64,000 nt of DNA from NCBI GenBank assembly GCA_039964455.1, contig JBDVXK010000012.1:310001-374000 (forward strand), in the 5' to 3' direction. Shown here piece after piece: positions 6,165 to 15,605 of the stretch. Each line of letters begins with the position of its first letter. Positions within the stretch are counted from its first letter, which is position 1. The translations under genes and the position numbers were made by a program. This DNA is from CALJFL01 sp039964455 (GTDB lineage Bacteria; Pseudomonadota; Gammaproteobacteria; Pseudomonadales; Halieaceae). The notes under the pieces were generated by a model. That model saw only the letters and a list, made by a program, of their open reading frames with translations. It did no database searches and was not told where the DNA came from.

Positions 6165-8540
6165 CTAGTTCCTTAGCTCGCCTTTATAATTTTTTTCCAA
6201 TGAATCAATGACTTGATCCACTGCCAGATTAACAACGTCGTCGCTAAGAGTGCGCGAATGATCACGGAAAGTCAAACCCAGTGCGAGACTTTTCCGTTTA
6301 GGATCAATGCCTTTGCCCTCATAGACATCAAACAACCTTAAATCTGTGAGGTAAGTCCCAGCTACAGCACGAACATTTGACATCAGCTCAGCAGACGCCA
6401 CCGATTTGTCGACAACTACCGCTAAATCGCGGCGAACTTCGGGAAACTTGGAGAGTTCTTCGAATTTCGGCAATATTGCAGACAATACGGGCTCAAGGTC
6501 CATTTCTACCACATAAAGCGGCGCATTCAGCCCCAGCTCTGCAACCACAGTGGGATGCAAGCTACCCACATAGCCAACCTGCTGCCCCTTATAGGTTATG
6601 CACGCCGTCTGGCCTGGATGCAGCGCAGAGCGTTGTCCGGCTTCAAAGCCGAAGGCCTCGGCCTGACGGCTCAGGGCCAACACGCTTTCCAGGTCGCCCT
6701 TGATATCGTAGAAATCAGTGGGCTGATCCACGCTGGACCATGTTTCTGCGAGCCGCGGCCCGGTCACCACCATCGCCAATGTGCTGATTTGTTGCAGCCC
6801 ATCGGCCGAGGGTACAAAACGCAGCCCGGTTTCGAACAAGCGAACCCTAGGCTGTTGCCGGTTGGTGTTGCGCAGTACCGCAGAGACAAGGCCCGGCAAC
6901 AGGCTGGTTCGCATAACCCCCATATCGGCGGAAATAGGATTAGCCAAGGCTACCGGGTCAAGCTCGGGGTCAAATACCTGCTGCAGCTTCGGGTCGACAA
7001 AACTGTAGGTGATCGCCTCACGGTAACCACGTGCGCTGAGATGTCGGCGCAGTGCTCTGCTGGAAGTCAATGCTTCCGTCCGCGCGGGCATCACCAGATC
7101 TGCCCGGATATGGCTCACGGGAAGATTGTTGTATCCATAAACGCGCGCCAGCTCCTCAAGCAGGTCTGCCTCCAGCTCTATATCAAACCGCCAACTGGGC
7201 ACAGTACAACTCCAGCCGCCTTCTACAACTGTCACCCCGAGGCCCAAACCACCCAGGATGCGCTCAACCTCTGCAGCCGGCAGTTCAAATCCCAGAATGC
7301 GTTTGATTTGGGCGGCCCTCAGCGTGACGTCCGGACGCACTGGCACATCGTTCTCTGACACAACCTCAACCAAAGGCCCGGCCTTGCCACCGACAATATC
7401 AAGTAACAACTGGCTGGCCCGCTCAAGCGCCTCAGCCTGTCCATTAAAATCCACACCACGCTCAAAACGGTGGGAAGAATCGGTGTGCAAACCGTAAGAA
7501 CGCGCCTTGCCGGCGAGCAAAACAGGAGTAAAGAATGCCGCCTCCAAAAAAATGTTTCGGGTCTTGTCGCTGACTGCAGATGCCTGCCCGCCCATGATTC
7601 CAGCCAGGGCCAGAGGGCCATTGGCATCGGCGATCACCAGCGTGTCATCACGTGGCTCAATGGTTTGCCCATCAAGCAGCTCCAGCGATTCACCGGCTAC
7701 AGCATTGCGCACCACAATGCCGCCATCCAGCTTGTCGAGGTCAAAGGCATGCATAGGCTGGCCCAGTTCCAGCAACAGGTAGTTGGTCACATCGACCACG
7801 GCGTCGATAGAGCGAATACCGCAACGCCGCAATTTCTCCTGCAACCACAAGGGACTCGGCTGACTGACATCCACATCCCGAATAACTCTGCCCACATAGC
7901 GCGGGCAGCGATCTGCATCTCGCAGCGATACAGGAAAGGTATCTTCGATGGATTGCTCAACCTTTTGAAAACTCAGCGGCGTCACTGGCAGATTATTCAG
8001 CAAGCCGACCTCGCGAGCCACACCCGCGACACCAAGGCAGTCAGCCCGATTTGGCGTAAGGCCAATTTCGATAACACTGTCGTCCAGTTGCAGGTAATCG
8101 CGCAGATCGGCGCCAACAGGTGCATCACCCGAAAGTTCCATCAGACCGTCAGACTCGTCGGACAAACCCAATTCCTGCTCGGCACACAACATGCCCTGGG
8201 ATTCCACCCCACGCAGCTTGGCTGCCTTGATCTTGAAGTCGCCGGGCAACAACGCGCCTACTGTCGCCAGCGGGGCCTTAAGACCCACTCGGGCATTCGT
8301 AGCACCACAGACGATCTGCACAGTTTCGCCACCCGCACTTACCTGACAAACACGCAGTTTGTCGGCATCGGGGTGTTGCTCTGCGGCAATTATCTCTGCC
8401 ACGACAACCCCGCTAAAGGCGCCTGCCACGGGATCGATCGCATCAACCTCCAGGCCCGCCATGGTGATCTGATGGGCAAGCTCTTCGGTCGATAGCGGCG
8501 GATCAACCCACTCGCGCAGCCACTGTTCGCTGATATTCAC
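6165..8540 (-). CDS. pheT: phenylalanyl-tRNA synthetase, beta subunit
   Basis: The 791-residue beta chain of the (alpha-beta)2 synthetase. Domains in order: an N-terminal tRNA-binding OB fold (about 39-150), the B3/B4 editing region, the B5 domain (about 400-475), a catalytic-like core, and a C-terminal ferredoxin-like anticodon-binding domain (about 695-790) starting near FPEVRRDLAVVV. The length is standard. It starts 15 bp after pheS. Confidence 0.98.
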   Translation of the reverse strand: MNISEQWLREWVDPPLSTEELAHQITMAGLEVDAIDPVAGAFSGVVVAEIIAAEQHPDADKLRVCQVSAGGETVQIVCGATNARVGLKAPLATVGALLPGDFKIKAAKLRGVESQGMLCAEQELGLSDESDGLMELSGDAPVGADLRDYLQLDDSVIEIGLTPNRADCLGVAGVAREVGLLNNLPVTPLSFQKVEQSIEDTFPVSLRDADRCPRYVGRVIRDVDVSQPSPLWLQEKLRRCGIRSIDAVVDVTNYLLLELGQPMHAFDLDKLDGGIVVRNAVAGESLELLDGQTIEPRDDTLVIADANGPLALAGIMGGQASAVSDKTRNIFLEAAFFTPVLLAGKARSYGLHTDSSHRFERGVDFNGQAEALERASQLLLDIVGGKAGPLVEVVSENDVPVRPDVTLRAAQIKRILGFELPAAEVERILGGLGLGVTVVEGGWSCTVPSWRFDIELEADLLEELARVYGYNNLPVSHIRADLVMPARTEALTSSRALRRHLSARGYREAITYSFVDPKLQQVFDPELDPVALANPISADMGVMRTSLLPGLVSAVLRNTNRQQPRVRLFETGLRFVPSADGLQQISTLAMVVTGPRLAETWSSVDQPTDFYDIKGDLESVLALSRQAEAFGFEAGQRSALHPGQTACITYKGQQVGYVGSLHPTVVAELGLNAPLYVVEMDLEPVLSAILPKFEELSKFPEVRRDLAVVVDKSVASAELMSNVRAVAGTYLTDLRLFDVYEGKGIDPKRKSLALGLTFRDHSRTLSDDVVNLAVDQVIDSLEKNYKGELRN

Positions 8541-8555
8541 TCTCTAAAACTCCCG

Positions 8556-9569
8556 TTAAAACTGCTCGAGGAACCGCAGGTCATTGTCAAAAAACAGACG
8601 TAAATCACTTACGCCGTAGCGCAACATGGCAAGGCGCTCGACGCCCATGCCAAAGGCAAAACCTGAATACTTCTCGCCATCAATATTGCAGTTTTTCAGT
8701 ACTTTGGGGTGCACCATGCCGCAGCCCATCACTTCCAGCCAACCGGTGTGGCTGCAGATCCGGCAGCCTTCGCCACCACAGCCAACACATTGGATGTCGA
8801 CCTCGGCCGAGGGCTCGGTAAACGGAAAGTAAGAGGGCCGGAAACGCACCGCCAACTCTTTCTCAAAAAATACCCGCAGGAATTCTTCCACCACGCCTTT
8901 CAGGTCTGCAAAGCTGGAGCTTTCATCAATCAGCAGGCCTTCCACCTGGTGGAACATTGGCGTGTGGGTCAGGTCGGAATCACAGCGGTAAACACGGCCG
9001 GGGCAGATAATACGCAGTGGCGGCTGTTGGTTTTCCATGACACGAACCTGTACCGGCGAGGTATGGGTACGCAACACAGTGGTCTCGTCAACATAGAAGG
9101 TGTCATGCATCGCCCGCGCCGGGTGATGCGCCGGTATGTTGAGTGCCTCGAAGTTGTGATAATCGTCCTCGATTTCCGGGCCTTCCACCACCTCGAAACC
9201 AATCGCCGCGAAGAAATCTTCCATCCTCTCGATGGTACGCGTTACCGGATGAATACCGCCGGTGGACTGGCCCCTGCCGGGCAGGCTCACATCGATGGTC
9301 TCGGCGGCCAGTTGGGCCTCAATAGCAGCCGACTCCAACGACGATTTGCGGGCACCAATCAGGTCCTGCAATTCCTGCTTTACCACGTTGATACGCGCAC
9401 CAGCGGCTGGACGGTCTTCAGCTGACAGCTTGCCCAAGCCCTTAAGCAGTGCCGTGATCTGGCCCTTCTTGCCCAGGTAATCAACCCGCAGCTGCTCAAG
9501 TGTGGCGCCATCTTCTGCCGCTTCAATCGCCGCCTTTGCCTCATTGGCCAGCGGTTCGAGATTTTCCAT
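8556..9569 (-). CDS. pheS: phenylalanyl-tRNA synthetase, alpha subunit
   Basis: The 337-residue catalytic alpha chain. It has an N-terminal coiled coil (about 1-85) and a class II core with HPVTRTIERMEDFF (motif 1 region), HTSPVQVRVM and RVYRCDSDLTHTPMFHQVEG (motif 2). Motif 3 is GFAFGMGVERLAMLRYGV near the C-terminus. It is preceded by a hairpin with a T-run, so expression may be attenuated separately from rplT. Confidence 0.98.
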   Translation of the reverse strand: MENLEPLANEAKAAIEAAEDGATLEQLRVDYLGKKGQITALLKGLGKLSAEDRPAAGARINVVKQELQDLIGARKSSLESAAIEAQLAAETIDVSLPGRGQSTGGIHPVTRTIERMEDFFAAIGFEVVEGPEIEDDYHNFEALNIPAHHPARAMHDTFYVDETTVLRTHTSPVQVRVMENQQPPLRIICPGRVYRCDSDLTHTPMFHQVEGLLIDESSSFADLKGVVEEFLRVFFEKELAVRFRPSYFPFTEPSAEVDIQCVGCGGEGCRICSHTGWLEVMGCGMVHPKVLKNCNIDGEKYSGFAFGMGVERLAMLRYGVSDLRLFFDNDLRFLEQF

Positions 9570-9592
9570 TATTGAATACTCGTTTATCCAAA

Positions 9593-9629
9593 ATAAAAGA
9601 AGGGAAAGAGCGAGGCCCTTTCCCTTCTT
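9593..9629 (-). terminator. terminator or attenuator between rplT and pheS
   Basis: A 12-bp perfect stem (AAGAAGGGAAAG/CTTTCCCTTCTT) with a 9-base loop. On the minus strand it is followed by a TTTTATTTT tract. It lies within the operon 28 bp before pheS, so it should act as a partial terminator or attenuator, as upstream of pheST in enterics. Confidence 0.7.
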
Positions 9630-9674
9630 GTTCTTTCATGTAGCCAGCGAACCGCCTGAGCGGTCAGGGTGGGC

Positions 9675-10034
9675 TTAAGCGGCCAGTGCCGCCTTCGCTT
9701 GCTCCACGATCGCTGCAAAAGCCTGCTTGTCATGTACCGCCAGATCCGCAAGGACACGACGATCAAGACCGATCTCAGCTTTCTTAAGACCGTTAATCAG
9801 GCGGCTGTAGCTCAAGCCATTGGCACGAGACTGGGCGTTGATACGAGTGATCCACAGCGCGCGAAACTGACGCTTGCGCTGACGGCGATCACGGTAGGCA
9901 TATTGCCCTGCCTTGGTAACAGCTTGCTTGGCAACTCGAAAAATACGGCTGCGGGCACCATAGTAACCCTTGGCCTGCTTTAGAACTTTCTTGTGACGGC
10001 GATGCGCCACCACACCACGTTTTACGCGAGGCAT
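9675..10034 (-). CDS. rplT: 50S ribosomal protein L20
   Basis: A 119-residue basic protein starting MPRVKRGVVAHRRHKKVL, with the L20 signature around WITRINAQSRANGLSYS. It binds 23S rRNA and acts early in 50S assembly. In E. coli L20 represses rpmI-rplT translation; the 31-bp rpmI-rplT gap is compatible with this, but no binding structure was verified. Confidence 0.98.
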   Translation of the reverse strand: MPRVKRGVVAHRRHKKVLKQAKGYYGARSRIFRVAKQAVTKAGQYAYRDRRQRKRQFRALWITRINAQSRANGLSYSRLINGLKKAEIGLDRRVLADLAVHDKQAFAAIVEQAKAALAA

Positions 10035-10065
10035 AAGTCTTCTCCTTAATTATCCAATAGACCGA

Positions 10066-10260
10066 TTACTTGGCACGCAACATACGATCAATAAGAACTT
10101 CATCGCTCTTATGGATCATCGAGGTACCGCGCAGCTGACGCTTACGCTTAGTCGTCATCTTGGTAAGGATGTGACTCTTGTTGGCGCTCTTGCGCTTATA
10201 ACCACCGGCAGTCTTTTTAAACCGCTTGGCAGCCCCACTGTGAATTTTTGCTTTAGGCAT
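10066..10260 (-). CDS. rpmI: 50S ribosomal protein L35
   Basis: A 64-residue basic protein, MPKAKIHSGAAKRFKKTAGG at the N-terminus, ending SDEVLIDRMLRAK. The ATG at 10260 gives the invariant MPKAK start; a TTG two codons upstream is not needed. It sits between infC and rplT as in nearly all bacteria. Confidence 0.97.
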   Translation of the reverse strand: MPKAKIHSGAAKRFKKTAGGYKRKSANKSHILTKMTTKRKRQLRGTSMIHKSDEVLIDRMLRAK

Positions 10261-10319
10261 AATCAAATACTCCGCATTTGAATGTTTAAATATAAAGAAA
10301 CAAGGGCATTCACAGGCCG

Positions 10320-10856
10320 CTAGTTCTTCTTCTTGGGGGCAATAACCATAGTGAGTTGCCGGCCTTCCATTTTCGGGAATTGCTCGACTGAACCCAACTC
10401 GGCCAGATCAGCTTCTACTCGTTTGAGTAGCTCCATGCCAATTTCCTGGTGAGCCATTTCACGACCGCGAAAACGCAGCGTTACTTTGGCCTTATCGCCG
10501 TTTTCAAGGAAACGTGTAAGGTTGCGTAGTTTTACCTCATAGTCTCCCACTTCCGTCCCTGGACGAAACTTCATTTCTTTAACCTGTGTTCGCTTCTGCT
10601 TCTTACGCTGAGCAGACTTTTGTTTCTTGGCTTCGAACACATGTTTCCCGTAGTCCATGATCTTACAGACTACGGGGTCGGAATCAGCAATTTGTACCAG
10701 ATCCATCGTGGCGGCTTCTGCTGCCGCCAGGGCTTCGCTCAGCGGGACAATACCCACCTGCTCTCCCTCGGCTCCAACCAGACGTACCGGGTCTGCGGTA
10801 ATCTGATCGTTAGTTACCGCCTTTTTACTGGCACCTTTGCCGCTGTCTTTCTTAAT
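10320..10856 (-). CDS. infC: translation initiation factor IF-3, AUU start
   Basis: IF-3, 178 residues from the proposed start. The N-domain has VGAEGEQVGIVPL and a linker precedes the C-domain with the IF3 signature KIMDYGKHVFEAKKQ. The best start is ATT at 10856: GGAG lies 7 bases upstream, and the reading becomes (M)KKDSGKGASKK, the expected basic N-terminus. infC genes of gammaproteobacteria classically use AUU, which lets IF-3 repress its own synthesis. The start overlaps the thrS stop by 5 bases, so the Shine-Dalgarno lies inside thrS. A TTG six codons upstream is the only other nearby option and has no ribosome site. Confidence 0.95.
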   Translation of the reverse strand: MKKDSGKGASKKAVTNDQITADPVRLVGAEGEQVGIVPLSEALAAAEAATMDLVQIADSDPVVCKIMDYGKHVFEAKKQKSAQRKKQKRTQVKEMKFRPGTEVGDYEVKLRNLTRFLENGDKAKVTLRFRGREMAHQEIGMELLKRVEADLAELGSVEQFPKMEGRQLTMVIAPKKKN

Positions 10857-12783
10857 GCTGATTCTCCAATGCAATACGACCGCAACGCGCTACATCGTCG
10901 GAAAGGAGTTTGCTGAATGCCTCCAGATCCATAGATCCGAGGTCCTCTCCACGACGGGCACGAACGGCCAAAGTCTGTGATTCTACTTCTTTGTCCCCTA
11001 CTACAATGAGGTACGGAACCTTCTGAATCGTGTGCTCGCGGATTTTAAAGCCGATTTTTTCATTTCTCAAGTCTGAAATTGCGCGAAAGCCCTTGTTTTT
11101 TAAGGAATCTTCCACATTTCGGGCATATTCCGACTGTTTATCAGTGATATTGAGCACCACGGCCTGCTGCGGCGCCAGCCAAGTAGGAAACACGCCTTCA
11201 TAATGTTCTATCAAAATTCCGATAAATCGCTCGAAAGATCCCAGAATCGCCCGGTGCAGCATAACCGGTACCTGACGCGAGCCATCCTCAGCGACATACT
11301 GGGCATCAAGCCTGCCGGGCATGGAAAAATCGACCTGAATTGTGCCCAGCTGCCATACCCGACCGATGCAATCTTTCAGTGAAAATTCGATCTTGGGGCC
11401 ATAAAAAGCACCCTCACCTGGTAACTCGTCCCAGGGCAGGCCCTGAGCATTCAATGCATCAGCCAGTGCTTTCTCTGCCCGATCCCAGTCGCCATCAGAG
11501 CCAACGCGCTGTTCCGGCCGTGTAGACAAACGGTAGATCACATCACTGAAGCCGAAATCGGCATATACGGTGTGCAAAAAGTCGATGAACGAAGACACCT
11601 CTGCCTGAATCTGGTCTTCAGTACAGAAAATGTGTGCGTCATCCTGGGTAAACCCACGAACCCTCATGATCCCGTGCAGCGAGCCCGAGGGCTCGTTGCG
11701 GTGGCAACTGCCGAACTCGGCCAGCCGCAACGGCAGGTCACGGTAGGACTTGAGCCCCTGATTGAACACCTGCACATGGCAGGGACAGTTCATCGGTTTA
11801 ACGGCAAACTCTCGCTCATCAGACTTCAGCAGAAACATATCGTCACCGAACTTGTCGGCATGACCAGACTTTTCCCACAGCGACAGATCAACCAACTGCG
11901 GCGTCTTAATCTCCTGATAATCATGTTCGATCTGTGCGCGGCGCATGTACTGCTCGATGATCTGGTAAATGGTCCAGCCATCGGGGTGCCAGAACACCAT
12001 CCCGGGCGCTTCTTCCTGTGTGTGGAACAAGCCCAACTTTTTGCCAATCTTGCGATGATCACGCTTCTCGGCTTCTTCGATACGGTGCATGTACTGCTTG
12101 AGCTGTTTTTTGTTGGCCCAGGCAGTACCGTAAATCCGCTGCAACATTTTGTTGTTGGAATCGCCACGCCAGTAGGCACCAGCGACTTTGGTTAACTTGA
12201 AAGCTTTCAGTTTGCCGGTGCTGGGAACGTGTGGGCCCCGGCATAAATCCATCCATGCGCCCTGCCTGTAAATGGATATTTCTTCGTCTTCAGGCAACTC
12301 CTGAATAATCTGCACCTTATAGCGCTCGCCCATATTGCGAAAAATCTCAACAGCCTTTTCCCGGCTGCAGACAATACGCTCTACCGGCAGGTCATCCGCG
12401 ACGATTTCCTCCATGCGCTTCTCGATTTTTTCGAGATCTTCAGGGGTAAAGTTGTTGCCGGTAGCAAAGTCATAGAAAAAGCCGTCCTCAATCACCGGGC
12501 CAATGGTCACCTGTACGCCGGGAAACAATTGTTGAGTTGCCATTGCCATCAAATGCGCGGTGGAGTGACGTATCACTTCCAGACCAGCGTCATCACGATC
12601 CGTGATTATTGCCAGCGCGGCATCTGAATCTATCAGATACGAGGTATCAACCTCGCGGCCATCCACAACCCCGGCTAGCGCTGCCTTGGCCAGGCCAGGC
12701 CCAATATCGGCTGCCACATCGTGCACAGATACAGGATTTTCGAAAGTACGGTTGCTGCCGTCAGGCAGAGTAATAACAGGCAT
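10852..12783 (-). CDS. thrS: threonyl-tRNA synthetase
   Basis: A 643-residue class II synthetase. Domains are an N-terminal TGS domain (about 1-62), an editing domain with RHSTAHLMA (HxxxH zinc/editing motif), the catalytic core with zinc ligands in MNCPCH, AHIFC and VMLHRAILGSFERF, and the C-terminal anticodon-binding domain (about 540-640). It is first in the operon thrS-infC-rpmI-rplT-pheS-pheT-ihfA-merR. In E. coli ThrRS represses its own mRNA through tRNA-like leader hairpins; the 190-bp leader region here was not shown to fold so. Confidence 0.98.
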   Translation of the reverse strand: MPVITLPDGSNRTFENPVSVHDVAADIGPGLAKAALAGVVDGREVDTSYLIDSDAALAIITDRDDAGLEVIRHSTAHLMAMATQQLFPGVQVTIGPVIEDGFFYDFATGNNFTPEDLEKIEKRMEEIVADDLPVERIVCSREKAVEIFRNMGERYKVQIIQELPEDEEISIYRQGAWMDLCRGPHVPSTGKLKAFKLTKVAGAYWRGDSNNKMLQRIYGTAWANKKQLKQYMHRIEEAEKRDHRKIGKKLGLFHTQEEAPGMVFWHPDGWTIYQIIEQYMRRAQIEHDYQEIKTPQLVDLSLWEKSGHADKFGDDMFLLKSDEREFAVKPMNCPCHVQVFNQGLKSYRDLPLRLAEFGSCHRNEPSGSLHGIMRVRGFTQDDAHIFCTEDQIQAEVSSFIDFLHTVYADFGFSDVIYRLSTRPEQRVGSDGDWDRAEKALADALNAQGLPWDELPGEGAFYGPKIEFSLKDCIGRVWQLGTIQVDFSMPGRLDAQYVAEDGSRQVPVMLHRAILGSFERFIGILIEHYEGVFPTWLAPQQAVVLNITDKQSEYARNVEDSLKNKGFRAISDLRNEKIGFKIREHTIQKVPYLIVVGDKEVESQTLAVRARRGEDLGSMDLEAFSKLLSDDVARCGRIALENQH

Positions 12784-12974
12784 GAGCTTTCCTTTAATCA
12801 GTGGTGACCCTTACCAAAGGCCACGTGGTTCAGAGCAAGCTGTTCAGAACAGAGCTGTGAAAAAAATTCTATACAAAGCGCCAGAGCCCAATACCAGAGG
12901 CCTCTAACGAAGGGCGGCAATACTGCCTGAAAACAACGGAAATTTAAAGAGCATGTGGCATTTTCACCACGGTT

Positions 12975-14477
12975 TTACATCTGCTCTTCAATTGGGAAAA
13001 GGCCGAAGAACCACGACTCCGCCCGCATGAAAAATGAGGCGGGTGGCGCTTCATGGACATCACCATCGGGACCCTCCCAAACAACCTGATCGCCCGTCTT
13101 CAGTTTCACTCGCCAGGCGTTCTCCGGCAGCATGTCGATCGCGAACAGCTCCCGAACATGATCATTCAACCCAGGGCTGTCGACCAGCGCACCTATTTCC
13201 GTATTCAGTCGCAGAGAGCGAGGGTCAAGATTGGAGGAGCCAACCATCAGACAGCACTCATCAAACAAGGCAATTTTCGCGTGCAGCCCAAGGATACTGC
13301 TGTCTTCGGCGGCATTGAAAACATACAGTGCACGCGCGCTGGCATCGGCCCGCAGCTCGTATAACTCGGCACCGGCCTTCAGCAGCGCAGGCCTATGCTC
13401 AGCGTAGGCAGCATGGGCAGTGACATGATTGTTAGAGCCCAGAGAATTGGTAAGGACTCTCACCCTGACCCCACGCTCGGTAGCCCGCTCAATGGCGGAT
13501 GTAAGCGCTTCAGTGGGGATAAAATAAGCCGATATAAGCAGTAGATCTCGCTCGGTCGCATCAATTCGTTCTACGTAAGCCTCGGCAAGTTGCACGGGAA
13601 AGTCCACCGCGGGGCTCTGGTCTGCCGGCGTATCGACAATCAACCTGGCGCTGCCACTGTAGCCGTTGGCAAACAGATCCTGCCACTGCTCGCGAGTAGC
13701 GGGCTCCGGGTCGTCAAAGGTCCCCTGCTTACCGGCAACCCAATCCGCCAATTCCGTGGGTGACAATTCCTCGCTGGCATCGACCAGGTGTTCAATGGGA
13801 ATCGTCCAGGGATCGTTCCAGTACAGGTCAAATAAGCCACCCAAACGCGAGACCATAGGCCCCTGCAGAATGACTTCGAGATCACGGAAGTTGTGGCCCT
13901 CCCGGTAGCCATAGTACTCGTCTGCCTGATTACGCCCGCCCACAATCGCTACCCGGCCGTCTACGACCAACAGTTTGTTATGCATGCGGTGATTGATTCG
14001 GGAAAAATCCGTTAGATTACTCAGCTGACGTATCGCTGCCCCCCCGTCGCGATGCGCCACTGGATTATATATACGGTAGTTGATGTTTTGATGTTCCGAC
14101 AACGCTCGAATAACAGGATCGGCATGGGCCAGAAAGCTGTCGTCCAGTATCACTCTAACCCTGACGCCCCGGTCGGCGGCAGTCAGTACTTCCCTCACTA
14201 TAGCCCGGCCAGCCGCATCGCTCTCCCAGATAAATGTCTGTAAATCTATGCTCCGGGTAGCTGCCTGCAGTGCACGTAAACGCCAGTCCAGCGCAATCTG
14301 TCCGTTATTCATGGGCACGAACAAGTTGGTATCCACGGTCTCGGCCAACGAGGGCCAGGCAGACAGAGGGGCCGCTGACAAGGCAAACTCCTCAGTACGA
14401 TTTCGCTCTGGCTCTACCGAGGCACAGGCAACCAAAAACACAGACAGCAACAGAGTCGGAAATTTCACACAGCGCAT
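12975..14477 (-). CDS. phospholipase D / cardiolipin synthase-like lipoprotein
   Basis: A 500-residue protein with a lipoprotein signal (LLSVFLVAC, lipid Cys18), so it is probably anchored in a membrane facing the periplasm. It has two PLD domains, each with a complete HKD motif: HNKLLVVDGRVAIVGGRN in the first half and HAKIALFDECCLMVGSSN in the second. Similar periplasmic PLD lipoproteins are related to cardiolipin synthase C, but activity on phospholipids is inferred only. The start at 14477 gives the signal peptide directly; an upstream in-frame ATG would bury it. It stands alone downstream of the sortase operon. Confidence 0.85.
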   Translation of the reverse strand: MRCVKFPTLLLSVFLVACASVEPERNRTEEFALSAAPLSAWPSLAETVDTNLFVPMNNGQIALDWRLRALQAATRSIDLQTFIWESDAAGRAIVREVLTAADRGVRVRVILDDSFLAHADPVIRALSEHQNINYRIYNPVAHRDGGAAIRQLSNLTDFSRINHRMHNKLLVVDGRVAIVGGRNQADEYYGYREGHNFRDLEVILQGPMVSRLGGLFDLYWNDPWTIPIEHLVDASEELSPTELADWVAGKQGTFDDPEPATREQWQDLFANGYSGSARLIVDTPADQSPAVDFPVQLAEAYVERIDATERDLLLISAYFIPTEALTSAIERATERGVRVRVLTNSLGSNNHVTAHAAYAEHRPALLKAGAELYELRADASARALYVFNAAEDSSILGLHAKIALFDECCLMVGSSNLDPRSLRLNTEIGALVDSPGLNDHVRELFAIDMLPENAWRVKLKTGDQVVWEGPDGDVHEAPPASFFMRAESWFFGLFPIEEQM

Positions 14478-14556
14478 TACAACAAGACCTCTAATATCAT
14501 GCGCTTGATTATAGTCGGCTTGCAGCAAGGCTTGGCAAATTAGTCTGGCGGATTAT

Positions 14557-14973
14557 TCAACCGATGAGACTGGCTAGTGGTCTACTGCCCAGCGGTATCG
14601 AATAGCTGTGTTGATCCAGAAAAGCAGATACTGGCTGCACATCACCCACAAGGTGCTTGTTTACCTGCGACAACTCGCCTACTGGTAAACGAAATTCCAA
14701 GTGCTCCTCGTAGGCGACTGTTTCAAGGTCGTACTGACGAATAACATCCGCAGGCAATACCAGTCGAACCACGTAACCGGCACCATGCAGTGGTACCTCC
14801 CATTGCCGCGCGATCATTTCGGCGTAGCGCTGACACAATTTCAAATAGATAAAATGCTCGCCACTCCCGCCAGGTTCAATGCAACGCCAATCGGCGCGGA
14901 TCAGTGCCGCAAGCTGGCGCGGGCTGAGGGCCTGATAAAGGGCAATGGTTTCACTGTGCTGCAATGGCTTCAT
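14557..14973 (-). CDS. small uncharacterised protein in the sortase operon, 'ADP-ribosylation/crystallin J1'-like
   Basis: A 138-residue soluble protein with no signal peptide or membrane segment. Its pattern (ALSPRQLAALIRADWRCIEP, then HFIYLKLCQRYAEMIARQW, GAGYVVRLVLPAD, and LEFRLPVGELSQVNKHLVG) resembles a small bacterial family loosely labelled ADP-ribosylation/crystallin J1; that label is not a proven function. The start overlaps the sortase stop by 4 bases (ATGA), so it is translationally coupled to the sortase and may serve the same system. The family match is from memory of the pattern and should be treated as tentative. Confidence 0.75.
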   Translation of the reverse strand: MKPLQHSETIALYQALSPRQLAALIRADWRCIEPGGSGEHFIYLKLCQRYAEMIARQWEVPLHGAGYVVRLVLPADVIRQYDLETVAYEEHLEFRLPVGELSQVNKHLVGDVQPVSAFLDQHSYSIPLGSRPLASLIG

Positions 14974-15605
14974 AGCTGATAAACCTCGGTTGGGCTGCCG
15001 GTTATTTCGGAAAACGTTTTGGACTCACTTACAGGACTCGCGCTGACCACATAGCGCAGTGGACCGCCGGCATACAGTGCGTCGAAGGGATAGCAGGTCA
15101 CGAGGAGCAGCCTGTCCTCAGGGTCAAGCGAAGGCAGGCTGTTTTCATCGGCATCAATAACGTTTGCCGCGTTAACCCGGTAGGAACGCGTGATGCCTTC
15201 AATGGTCTGCAAATGCAGTAAAGTGGCCGGCGCCAGTTCACGTAAAAATGCAAAATGCGTGTCGCGGTGCCCGCCGATCACAACAGTCCCGGTGTCGCCC
15301 GGCCGGGCGGATGCGTTAGCGTGGCCCGGGCCAAAGGCCAGTGCATGGCCGGAGTCACCGGCCAGCACCAGCAGATCAACGCCTGCCTCGGGCACACTAA
15401 GCCTGGCTACCGGCCAGGTATCTGCCCAAGGCCAGGGCCGCACTATCTGGCCCTGAGCTGCCAGCGATTGCGTCCAGGCCTGCTCAATCAGAATCGGCGC
15501 CAACCAGGCCTTAGCCTTAATCAAGCCTGCACCGGCAAGTTGCTGCCCACCAACCAGCAGCAGGCAGATGACAAGAAGTCGATGCCAGTGCTCAGACTGC
15601 CACAT
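14970..15605 (-). CDS. class GN sortase of a proteobacterial dedicated sortase system
   Basis: A 211-residue sortase with one N-terminal membrane anchor (about 9-27). The catalytic residues are visible: His113 in IGGHRDTHFAFL, Cys171 in LLLVTCYPFDALYAGG, and Arg184 in GPLRYVV. The marine proteobacterial type usually has one substrate encoded beside it, and here that is the gene upstream, which overlaps by 14 bases. It is expected to act in the periplasm or on the inner membrane, cleaving the C-terminal sorting signal of that target. Confidence 0.93.
   Translation of the reverse strand: MWQSEHWHRLLVICLLLVGGQQLAGAGLIKAKAWLAPILIEQAWTQSLAAQGQIVRPWPWADTWPVARLSVPEAGVDLLVLAGDSGHALAFGPGHANASARPGDTGTVVIGGHRDTHFAFLRELAPATLLHLQTIEGITRSYRVNAANVIDADENSLPSLDPEDRLLLVTCYPFDALYAGGPLRYVVSASPVSESKTFSEITGSPTEVYQL

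Noticed and set aside
7470..8495. Long plus-strand open frame opposite pheT
   Set aside because: It lies wholly within pheT on the other strand and has no recognisable motif; pheT is certain.
9584..9640. pheM-like leader peptide (LFPFFYFG)
   Set aside because: The Phe codons lie in the 3' arm of the terminator and downstream of it, and no start codon with a ribosome site precedes them in this frame.
12839..12853. LexA-like box CTGTTCAGAACAG upstream of thrS
   Set aside because: The spacing between CTG and CAG is 7 instead of 10 bases, and thrS is not an SOS gene.
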